Below, piece by piece: positions 1-5,249 of a DNA stretch of 5,249 nucleotides. The notes beneath the pieces were generated by a model, which was not told where the DNA came from, ran no database searches, and saw nothing but the letters and a program-made list of their open reading frames with translations. The position numbers and the translations under genes were made by a program. Each line of letters begins with the position of its first letter. The stretch's first letter is position 1. The DNA is from an uncultured bacterium (GTDB taxonomy: Bacteria; Cyanobacteriota; Vampirovibrionia; Gastranaerophilales; Gastranaerophilaceae), in contig USEW01000131.1 in NCBI GenBank assembly GCA_900553845.1, forward strand, positions 1-5,249, given 5' to 3'.

Positions 1-292
1 CTGTATAAAAATCTTTAAAAAATTCTTTAGATACATAATTTGGCAAAGATAAACCAAGTAGAATGTATTTTGGAGTTGATAAATTTGAAGCTAAATCTGA
101 TAGATTAACCGCTACGGATTTATACCCAAGAGATATTGCATCTGTTGTTTTTAAATCAAAATGAACATCTTCAATTAAATTATCACAAGTTGCATAAATG
201 TTAAAATCAGATAAATAAGCACAATCATCACCCAAAAGCGAACTATCATCCAATACTTTTGAAATAGTATTTAAAAATTGCTCTTCTTTCAT
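1..292 (-). CDS. thiL: Thiamine-monophosphate kinase ThiL, N-terminal part (runs off left edge)
   Basis: ThiL phosphorylates thiamine monophosphate with ATP to give thiamine pyrophosphate, the last step of cofactor biosynthesis, in the cytoplasm. Only the first 97 codons are present; family members are usually a little over 300 residues, so about two thirds lies outside the window. Visible ThiL signatures, in order, are GDDCAYL at residues 21-27 (nucleotide/Mg-binding acidic motif), ATCDNLIEDVHF at 34-45 (family: TxDTLVExxHF), LGYKSVAVNLSDLAS at 55-69 (the highly conserved AVNLSDLA block) and LLGLSLP at 78-84. The ATG at 292 starts 7 nt after the stop of the pilin-like gene, with only a weak purine stretch (AAGA) before it, which suggests translational coupling. 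Asn replaces the usual Thr in the T-D-T motif (CDN). The identification rests on several ordered motifs and is firm; the missing C-terminus means intactness cannot be judged. Confidence 0.9.
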   Translation of the reverse strand, partial: MKEEQFLNTISKVLDDSSLLGDDCAYLSDFNIYATCDNLIEDVHFDLKTTDAISLGYKSVAVNLSDLASNLSTPKYILLGLSLPNYVSKEFFKDFYT

Positions 293-299
293 TCTTATA

Positions 300-899
300 T
301 TAATTTAAATTACCGCCAAGCAAATAATAAAATGAACAGAATACCCCACTTGATGCTTTACTGCAATCGGAGGCTAGTAACTTTCTGCTTAAATTCGTAC
401 CAAATGCTTCAACTCTGTCAATATAAACATTAACTCCGAAAACATCCTTACCGAATTTATTAGGTCCAGTTTCACCGTTGACATCAAAAATAATAATCCC
501 ACATGTTTGTCCTAATCTGCAACTATCTGCAATTTTAAGCCCAACAATGCTACTATCTTCGAGAAAGTAAAATTTATCAACATAATATCTTGAATTTGTC
601 AGCACGGGTTTTCCGTTTAAAAACGAATATGAATACTTATTAAGTATAGGGTCATTTTGTCGTGTCTTATCAATATTTAAATAATCAGGTAATAACTTCA
701 AATCAAGATTATTACGGTTGTTTAAAGAATACACACTAAAGGAATATTTAACTTCTTCAAATATACGTTCCCATTTCGTAATAAAATAGGCTTCTTTTGT
801 ATTTGAAAAAGAAAACGGTAAAACAATAGCCATAATTACTAGCATGACAAAAATAAATAAACTAATTTCAATTAAAGTAAATCCATGTTTTATCTTCAT
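300..899 (-). CDS. Pseudopilin / type IV pilin-like protein with prepilin peptidase leader
   Basis: A 199-residue protein that should be processed by prepilin peptidase and assembled into a type IV pilus or type II secretion-like pseudopilus. The leader is MKIKHG, cleaved between G6 and F7, giving a mature FTLIE start with Glu at mature position 5 (E11), followed by a hydrophobic helix over residues 7-31 that anchors the subunit in the inner membrane before assembly. The globular domain has two close Cys pairs, C127/C133 and C179/C188, plausible disulfides of an exported protein. It also has a D-x-N-G-x-x-G-P-N-x-x-G-x-D segment at 139-152 that resembles the Ca-binding loop of some pseudopilins. 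The ATG at 899 is preceded by AAGGG with 8-nt spacing, a credible ribosome site. It lies 42 nt after the PHP gene and 7 nt before thiL. Which machine it serves cannot be told, because no secretion ATPase, platform protein or peptidase gene is in the window. Confidence 0.85.
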   Translation of the reverse strand: MKIKHGFTLIEISLFIFVMLVIMAIVLPFSFSNTKEAYFITKWERIFEEVKYSFSVYSLNNRNNLDLKLLPDYLNIDKTRQNDPILNKYSYSFLNGKPVLTNSRYYVDKFYFLEDSSIVGLKIADSCRLGQTCGIIIFDVNGETGPNKFGKDVFGVNVYIDRVEAFGTNLSRKLLASDCSKASSGVFCSFYYLLGGNLN

Positions 900-941
900 A
901 TTAATTTCCCTTTTTTGTTTAAATATTAATACAAAAGAAAA

Positions 942-1808
942 TTATTTACAAGCTAAATCAAGACGTTTTTTTTCATTTATTAATTCATTGTATATCCATT
1001 CAGGTACAAAATTTTTTCCCATATATATCTGCCCGTTATTTAAGTTTGGTGAGTGAAAATCAGATCCGCCTGTCACAATCAATCCGTTTTTTTCTGCAAT
1101 TGATGAAAAATACTCTACCATTGCAGGTGAATGTTTACGGTGATATGCTTCAATTCCACGCAATCCGTATGTCATAAGCTCAAGAATAAGTTTATCTGCA
1201 ATATCAACATCAAACGGATGTGCAAAAACAGGAATTCCACCAGAATCATAAATTATTTCAACAGCATCAAATGGAGAAATAGTTTTCCTTTCTACATAAA
1301 CATTTGACCCACTATGTATAAATTTTGAGTAAGCTTCAATGACACTTGAAGTACCACCAATTCCTGTAATAGCTTTTGCAATATGCGGACGGCCTATGCT
1401 GCCACCTTGTGCTACAAGTTTCTTTAAATCTTCATATTTTACGTCAATATTTTCTTTAACTTTTAATAATTTTAATATTTCCTTGGTTTGTTTTACACGA
1501 GCATTCTGTTGATATTTAAGCATGTTTTTAAATTCACTATTATTAACATCCATAAAATAACCCAGAATATGTACTTCATATCCTTTATATAGAGTATTTA
1601 TTTCAACACCTTGTATTATTTCAAGTTTACGCTCACTTTTATTTTTTATCGAATCTAAATATTTTACAGCAAAATCATATGACAAAATGTTATCGTGATC
1701 TGTTAACGCAATAACATCAAGTTCACAATTCAAAGCAGCATCCACAATTTTTTCAGGCGAAAACGTTCCATCTGAATAGGTGGTGTGAATATGTAAATCA
1801 ATTTTCAC
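942..1808 (-). CDS. PHP-domain metal-dependent phosphoesterase (TrpH/YciV, RNase AM-like)
   Basis: A 288-residue PHP (polymerase and histidinol phosphatase) protein of about the length of E. coli YciV/TrpH (RNase AM). Characterised relatives hydrolyse 3',5'-bisphosphonucleotides such as pAp and trim short RNAs 5' to 3'. The complete metal-ligand set is visible: HIH at H6/H8 followed by D13, TDHD at 36-39, E69 in GVEIN, H80 in VHILGYF, H142 in GRPHIAKA, H197 in FAHPFD, and D250/H252 in GGSDFHSP. The order and spacing fit the trinuclear PHP active site, so an active enzyme is expected. The start codon is GTG (1808), supported by GAGG 8 nt upstream; the HIH motif so close to the N-terminus fixes this start. 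It begins 10 nt after ymdB and shares its likely transcript with rny and ymdB, supporting a role in RNA or nucleotide turnover. The exact substrate is inferred only; other PHP phosphatases cannot be excluded. Confidence 0.88.
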   Translation of the reverse strand: MKIDLHIHTTYSDGTFSPEKIVDAALNCELDVIALTDHDNILSYDFAVKYLDSIKNKSERKLEIIQGVEINTLYKGYEVHILGYFMDVNNSEFKNMLKYQQNARVKQTKEILKLLKVKENIDVKYEDLKKLVAQGGSIGRPHIAKAITGIGGTSSVIEAYSKFIHSGSNVYVERKTISPFDAVEIIYDSGGIPVFAHPFDVDIADKLILELMTYGLRGIEAYHRKHSPAMVEYFSSIAEKNGLIVTGGSDFHSPNLNNGQIYMGKNFVPEWIYNELINEKKRLDLACK

Positions 1809-1820
1809 TTTCCTTTCCTC
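1809..1820 (-). promoter_or_regulatory. Ribosome-binding site of the PHP gene, overlapping the ymdB stop codon
   Basis: On the minus strand the sequence reads TGAGGAAAGGAAA and then the GTG start. GAGG (1820-1817) sits 8 nt from the start and shares two bases (GA) with the ymdB TGA stop (1821-1819). This is the strongest Shine-Dalgarno in the window; it justifies the GTG start and suggests coupled translation of the two genes. Confidence 0.7.
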
Positions 1821-2712
1821 AACTTTCTTTATTCATATCATTATCCTTATTATTATATTTTTTTAAAAACTTTAAACGACTTATTTTTACAGCATTTCCA
1901 GCTTCCATGTCAATTGTAACAACAACACCAAAGGCACAGGCATCGCCTTTTTTCACAATTGAATTTCTTGAAGCAATATTTAATGATAATTTTTTATATG
2001 ACGCTTCATAATCCATGCCAATAACACTGTTCTTTGCACCGCAAAAACCTACATCAGTTATATATGCGGTTTTATTGTTAATAATATGTTCATCTGCAGT
2101 TTGAACATGAGTGTGTGTACCCAATACACACGATATGCCTAAATCGCTTGCCCATTTTCCAAAACAAATTTTCTCAGCAGTAGCTTCTCCATGAAAATCA
2201 ATTAAAATATTTGGAGTAATAAGTTTTATTTCTTCAATCTTTTGAGGTAATATTTCCCAAAATGAATTAACTGGCGGCATAAAAGTTCGACCGAGAACGG
2301 ATAAAATTGCAAGCTTATAACCATCAATACAAAAATACTGAACCCGTGCTCCAGGCAGTTCATATGGTGCATTAACTGGACATATTATATTTTCTGCTTC
2401 ATTAATATAATTATATATTTCACTTTTATCCCAAATATGATTTCCTCCAGTTAATGCCTGGAGACCATATTCGCATAAATCATCATAATTTTTTTTTGTT
2501 AATCCAAATCCGCCAGATGCATTTTCACAGTTTGCTGCAAAAAAATCTATTTTTTCAATAACATTAAAATCAACCTCAAATTCTAAAATTTCCTCTGAAT
2601 TAAAGTTCTTATTTTTAATTGTTTCTAACAGATCTCGAACGGCATAGCGTCCGGCTCTGCCTGTAATATCACCAAGAAACAGAATATTTTTATATGTTGA
2701 ATTTTGATACAT
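1819..2712 (-). CDS. ymdB: YmdB-family metallophosphoesterase (2',3'-cyclic nucleotide 2'-phosphodiesterase type)
   Basis: A 297-residue calcineurin-like phosphoesterase of the YmdB (TIGR00282-type) family. B. subtilis YmdB hydrolyses cyclic nucleotides at a di-metal centre and affects RNase Y-dependent mRNA levels, motility and biofilm decisions. The metal and catalytic set is complete: D15 in FLGDITGRAGR, E63/N64 in NCENASGG, N91/H92 in TGGNHIWD, H174 in DFHGEATAEK, and H200/H202 in GTHTHVQTAD. The block PxNxPxxxPGxR (112-123) and ITDVGFCG (218-225) are also family hallmarks. It is longer than B. subtilis YmdB (about 264 residues) because of an insertion between the D15 and E63 motifs and a Lys/Asn/Asp-rich tail after 284. 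The ATG at 2712 comes 9 nt after the rny stop; the intervening bases are A/T only, so no Shine-Dalgarno is present and translation probably depends on ribosomes leaving rny. The adjacent rny-ymdB order is the same as in Firmicutes. Confidence 0.95.
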   Translation of the reverse strand: MYQNSTYKNILFLGDITGRAGRYAVRDLLETIKNKNFNSEEILEFEVDFNVIEKIDFFAANCENASGGFGLTKKNYDDLCEYGLQALTGGNHIWDKSEIYNYINEAENIICPVNAPYELPGARVQYFCIDGYKLAILSVLGRTFMPPVNSFWEILPQKIEEIKLITPNILIDFHGEATAEKICFGKWASDLGISCVLGTHTHVQTADEHIINNKTAYITDVGFCGAKNSVIGMDYEASYKKLSLNIASRNSIVKKGDACAFGVVVTIDMEAGNAVKISRLKFLKKYNNKDNDMNKES

Positions 2713-2721
2713 TTTTTAATT

Positions 2722-4089
2722 TCATTTTGCTATTTCAGTCGTTCTTAATTCACGTACTACAGTAACTCTTATTTGACCGGGATAATCAAGCTCTTCTTCA
2801 ATACGTTTAGCAATATCACGAGCGAGTTTTGAAGCAGCTATATCATCAAATTTTTCAGGTTCAACAACAACTCTCACTTCACGCCCTGCCTGCACTGCAT
2901 ACGATTGCTTAATTCCATCATAACTTTGTGCTATTTCTTCGAGTTTTTTTAATCGCTTAACATATATTTCCAAAGTATCCCGACGAGACCCTGGTCGACC
3001 AGCTGATATGGTATCTGCCAATTTAACCAAAACAGCTTCAATTGAATTTGCAACAACATCATCATGATGAGCCTCAATAGCATGGATTATTTCATTTGAT
3101 TCTCCATACCTGCGTGCAAGCTCAACCCCCAATTCAATATGTGTGCCTTCTTGTGTCTGGTCAACGGCTTTTCCTATGTCATGCAATAAACCTGCTCTTT
3201 TTGCAACGTTAATATTTGCGCCAAGTTCCTTTGCAAGCATTCCAGCAATATGCCCAACTTCAAGCGAATGAATGAGAACATTTTGACCATAGCTCGTACG
3301 ATAATATAGACGTCCAAGGTTTTTAACAAGCTCTCGGTGAAGGTTCATAATACCCATGTCCATTGCAGCCTGTTCGCCTTCTTTTTTTATCTTAGCTTCA
3401 ATTTCCTTGGCTGCTCGTTCAACCATATCCTCAATGCGCACAGGATGTATTCGTCCGTCGGCAATAAGCTTTTCCAATGCTACTTTTGCTATTTCTCGAC
3501 GAACTGGGTCAAATGATGACAAAACAACTGCCTCTGGTGTGTCATCAATTATTAAATCAACACCAGTTAGAGTTTCCAAAGCACGAATGTTACGACCTTC
3601 ACGACCTATTATTCGCCCTTTCATTTCATCAGATGGCAAATTTACAACTGACACAGTTGACTCAACAACCTGGTCAATAACTACACGCTGCATAGTATTT
3701 GTAAGAATTTCACGGGAAATTTGCTCTGAGGCTTCTTTTATTTTTATTTCGTTTTCCTTAATTAATTGCAATTGTTCTTGTTTTAAATCCTGCCTTAATT
3801 GTTCAAGAAGCATATTTTTTGCTTCCTCGCATGAAATATTTGCAATACGCTCAAGCTCTCTTATCTGTTTTTCTACAAGCTCTGCTAGCATATCTTCTTT
3901 TTCAATGAGTTCATCGTTTTTTCGTTGCAATTGCATTTCTTTTTCAAGATTTTCCTGAATTTTATTTTCAAGATTTTCTTCCTTTAAACTTAACTTTGTT
4001 TCAAGTTTTGAAAGCTCCTGTCTTTTTTCTCGCAATTCTTCATTTTGTTTTTCACGTTCATTGTTTAATGATTCTTTTGCTACAATCAT
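2722..4089 (-). CDS. rny: Ribonuclease Y (endoribonuclease); ATG-started frame lacks the membrane anchor
   Basis: RNase Y is the membrane-tethered endoribonuclease that initiates mRNA decay in many bacteria lacking RNase E. Numbered from the ATG at 4089 (455 residues): residues 1-130 are a Glu/Lys/Gln-rich coiled coil; 145-215 hold the KH RNA-binding domain with the GRIIGREGRNIR loop (158-169); 266-375 hold the HD domain with H274, the HD pair H303/D304, H341/H342 and D359 as metal-site candidates; and the conserved C-terminal block ends near ELDYPGQIRVTVVRE (433-447). All catalytic motifs are intact. The family is about 520 residues with an N-terminal transmembrane helix, and this frame is some 60 residues short. 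The missing coiled coil and helix are encoded in the same frame directly upstream (4090-4251) but without a normal start codon. The true start is therefore probably upstream of 4089. An internal start at 4089 giving a soluble form is possible but has only a poor ribosome site. It is the first gene of the apparent rny-ymdB-PHP-pilin-thiL operon. Confidence 0.95.
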   Translation of the reverse strand: MIVAKESLNNEREKQNEELREKRQELSKLETKLSLKEENLENKIQENLEKEMQLQRKNDELIEKEDMLAELVEKQIRELERIANISCEEAKNMLLEQLRQDLKQEQLQLIKENEIKIKEASEQISREILTNTMQRVVIDQVVESTVSVVNLPSDEMKGRIIGREGRNIRALETLTGVDLIIDDTPEAVVLSSFDPVRREIAKVALEKLIADGRIHPVRIEDMVERAAKEIEAKIKKEGEQAAMDMGIMNLHRELVKNLGRLYYRTSYGQNVLIHSLEVGHIAGMLAKELGANINVAKRAGLLHDIGKAVDQTQEGTHIELGVELARRYGESNEIIHAIEAHHDDVVANSIEAVLVKLADTISAGRPGSRRDTLEIYVKRLKKLEEIAQSYDGIKQSYAVQAGREVRVVVEPEKFDDIAASKLARDIAKRIEEELDYPGQIRVTVVRELRTTEIAK

Positions 4090-4251
4090 TGCTTCTTTTC
4101 TAAGAAGCTTTTCCTTTTCGGCTTCATCTATTTTTGCCTGTTCACGTTCAAGCTGTATTTTTTTATATTTTGAATTTATTTGTGAACTGTATAAAAGTAA
4201 TACTACTGTAACAATTATAAGAATTATTATTAAAATATTTAACCAAACTAT
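4090..4251 (-). other. rny: In-frame N-terminal extension of RNase Y encoding the transmembrane anchor (start unresolved)
   Basis: Reading upstream of the ATG at 4089 in the same frame gives 54 further sense codons from an ATA at 4251. They encode IVW, then a hydrophobic helix (LNILIIILIIVTVVLLLY), then SSQINSKFKK and a charged coiled-coil entry rich in E, K and R. That is the RNase Y layout: a single N-terminal helix running straight into a coiled coil. No ATG, GTG or TTG occurs in frame between the helix and the TAG stop at 4273-4275. An ATG at 4271 in the neighbouring frame opens MERGIGK and then meets TAG at 4248-4250. One extra A in the run of four A's (4251-4254) would fuse it to the helix and give about 516 residues, matching the family. 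So either a one-base indel, a -1 slip on the A-run, or a rare ATA/ATT start is involved. The anchor itself is clear; the mechanism is not. Confidence 0.8.
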
Positions 4252-4284
4252 TTTCCTATACCCCGTTCCATGCTATATACAAAA

Positions 4285-4310
4285 ATTATACATTTTATAA
4301 TAATTTACAA
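4285..4310 (-). promoter_or_regulatory. Candidate sigma-70-type promoter for the rny operon
   Basis: The minus strand carries a perfect TATAAT (4290-4285) preceded by TTGTAA (4310-4305), but with a short 14-nt spacer, so the -35 assignment is weak. A start about 7 nt past the -10 box would fall near 4278, leaving roughly 7 nt before the ATG at 4271, or about 27 nt before the ATA at 4251. Perfect -10 boxes also arise by chance in DNA this A/T-rich, so this is a candidate only. Confidence 0.4.
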
Positions 4311-4353
4311 GATGTATAACTTTACTAATTATAATTCTATCATATAACTTACA

Positions 4354-4377
4354 TTTTTAACAAGAGGTTATTAAAAA
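4354..4377 (-). repeat. A/U-rich inverted repeat just downstream of the phosphatase gene (possible weak terminator)
   Basis: In the minus-strand RNA, UUUUUAAUAA and UUGUUAAAAA can form a 10-bp stem (one U-G wobble) around a CCUC loop, 15 nt past the phosphatase stop. On the plus strand the wobble becomes a C/A mismatch, so the structure favours minus-strand RNA. The stem is almost all A-U and no U-tract follows it, so it is not a classical intrinsic terminator. It may act as a weak terminator or a 3'-end stabiliser. Confidence 0.35.
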
Positions 4378-4392
4378 ATATAACTATTTATT

Positions 4393-5247
4393 TTATTTTT
4401 CTTCCATAAATTTGGTCAATTTTTTGTATTTTTGCTGATGGTAAATATTATAACCACAATCTTTCATAATTTCGTATGCCTGTTGTTTAGTTTTATTATT
4501 ATTTTTCATCTGATACATTGCACTCATTACACCTGTTCTGTCAATACCGCTTTTGCAGTGAATAAATATTGAGCCATCTTTTTTGTATTTGTTAATTATT
4601 TCTTGAAATTTATTATATGTTTTTTTGTCGGGAATATCACCTGATTCCATTGGAAAATTGACATATGTAATACCATTTTTTGTAAATATCTCTCTTTCCT
4701 CCATTAAATCTTTTACCGAAGAGCTTTTTTCATTTCTAAAATCAATTACAAGCTTTATATTCTTTTCCTTAAATTCATTAAGCAGCTCATCATTGTTGAA
4801 ATCCGGTCTGGCTCCTCTATATAAATATCTGTTTTCTTTTTTGTTAAATGCCGAGACAGTATGAAAATTAGATACACATGAACTTTCGCTGGGTTGAATA
4901 AATCTTCCTGCTCTTAGTACGAAAAATCCGCCCAACATCAAAGTAGCTCCAATAAAAGCGCCTTTTATAATCTTAGCTGCTTTTTCTTTATTCTCAAGAT
5001 ACCAGTTTAAAAAATCAAATTTACTTTTTTTATTTTCTGTTTTATATAAATTTCTGGTATTTATAAGAGGCTGGTTTGGTATATAACTTGATTGAGAAGC
5101 AGCATAATCATTTCTATTTTCACTTAAAGAATAGGCATTGGGTAAATATGGATTATAGTATGGATTATTAAATATATGATCTGTTGTATATGGCATAAAA
5201 TATGGCGTATTCACATTATAATAGCTTACCATTTTATTATTTTCCAC
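4393..5247 (-). CDS. Membrane-anchored CX5R protein phosphatase (DSP/tyrosine phosphatase-like); start at window edge
   Basis: A 284-residue protein with three parts. Residues 1-70 are low-complexity, rich in Tyr, Asn, Pro and Ser. A basic stretch (71-95) leads into one transmembrane segment at about 96-113. Residues 135-284 form a phosphatase domain of the cysteine-dependent DSP type resembling Siw14/PTP-NADK relatives. Its signatures are YRGARPD (143-149), VIDFRNE (167-173), a candidate general acid among D204/D207, and the P-loop HCKSGIDRTG (230-239) with nucleophile C231 and R237. The activity should be removal of phosphate from phospho-Tyr/Ser/Thr or a small phosphorylated ligand such as an inositol phosphate; the substrate is unknown. 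Lysines before the helix predict the tail inside and the catalytic domain outside the membrane. The first available codon is GTG (5247), with ATG at 5232 (residue 6) as the alternative; the frame may also continue beyond the window. It is 120 bp from rny and probably a separate transcription unit. Confidence 0.8.
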   Translation of the reverse strand: MENNKMVSYYNVNTPYFMPYTTDHIFNNPYYNPYLPNAYSLSENRNDYAASQSSYIPNQPLINTRNLYKTENKKSKFDFLNWYLENKEKAAKIIKGAFIGATLMLGGFFVLRAGRFIQPSESSCVSNFHTVSAFNKKENRYLYRGARPDFNNDELLNEFKEKNIKLVIDFRNEKSSSVKDLMEEREIFTKNGITYVNFPMESGDIPDKKTYNKFQEIINKYKKDGSIFIHCKSGIDRTGVMSAMYQMKNNNKTKQQAYEIMKDCGYNIYHQQKYKKLTKFMEEK

Positions 5248-5249
5248 TT

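Noticed and set aside
900..941. Possible terminator between the PHP gene and the pilin gene
   Set aside because: Only a minor TTTTGT/ACAAAA repeat is present, with no stable stem plus U-tract; the region is better read as a short intra-operon spacer.
844..1056. A 70-codon plus-strand open frame across the start of the pilin gene and the end of the PHP gene
   Set aside because: It is antisense to two well-supported genes and its hydrophobic stretch mirrors the pilin helix; no homology features are visible.
1819..2724. Possible alternative genetic code (TGA as Trp), given the low GC
   Set aside because: TGA ends both rny and ymdB exactly where the proteins should end, and tryptophans are encoded by TGG.
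3356..3958. A 200-codon open frame on the plus strand
   Set aside because: It lies wholly antisense to the conserved KH and coiled-coil part of rny, is Ser/Ile/Phe-rich as reverse complements of Glu/Lys/Arg-rich coding sequence are, and has no recognisable domain.
4061..4300. A 79-codon plus-strand open frame
   Set aside because: It is antisense to the RNase Y N-terminal coding region and promoter area, with no motif or ribosome site of note.
4328..4333. A second TATAAT on the minus strand
   Set aside because: No reasonable -35 element lies 15-19 nt upstream, and chance matches are expected in such A/T-rich sequence.
4625..4864. A 79-codon plus-strand open frame
   Set aside because: It is antisense to the phosphatase domain, and its Ser/Phe-rich composition is a coding shadow.

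Overview
The window is a compact, low-GC bacterial segment. All six recognisable genes lie on the minus strand, so transcription runs from high to low coordinates. The standard code applies: TGA terminates two of the genes and Trp is TGG. A YmdB/RNase Y pair and a type III-type prepilin leader (KHG^FTLIE) fit Gram-positive-like or deep-branching bacteria. The style of the pseudopilin (a DVNGxxGPNxxGxD loop and two Cys pairs) and the Tyr/Asn/Pro-rich tail of the phosphatase remind me of non-photosynthetic Cyanobacteria (Melainabacteria/Gastranaerophilales). That assignment is an impression, not a demonstration; Clostridia-like lineages remain possible.

Reading in the direction of transcription: (1) 5247-4393 encodes a membrane-anchored CX5R (dual-specificity/tyrosine-type) phosphatase whose start sits at the window edge. 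(2) A 120-bp A/T-rich intergenic region (4273-4392) holds an inverted repeat and a consensus -10 box. (3) RNase Y (rny) ends at 2722. Its conventional ATG-started frame (4089) lacks the family's N-terminal membrane anchor. The anchor is encoded in frame upstream (4090-4251), with no ATG, GTG or TTG start available for it. (4) A YmdB-type metallophosphoesterase follows (2712-1819). (5) A PHP-domain phosphoesterase of the TrpH/YciV (RNase AM) type follows (1808-942). (6) A pseudopilin-like protein follows (899-300). (7) The first 97 codons of thiamine-monophosphate kinase thiL (292-1) run off the left edge.

Genes 3 to 7 are separated by only 7-42 nt with no visible terminator, so they look like one operon. 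Its first three members all have established or likely roles in RNA or nucleotide turnover: an endoribonuclease, a 2',3'-cyclic nucleotide phosphodiesterase family protein, and a PHP phosphatase/5'-3' exonuclease family protein. The pilin and thiL appear to be unrelated passengers.

The two points most worth a second look are the RNase Y start region, where a frameshift, a non-canonical start or an indel must be invoked to recover the anchor, and the membrane-tethered phosphatase with an unusual low-complexity N-terminus.
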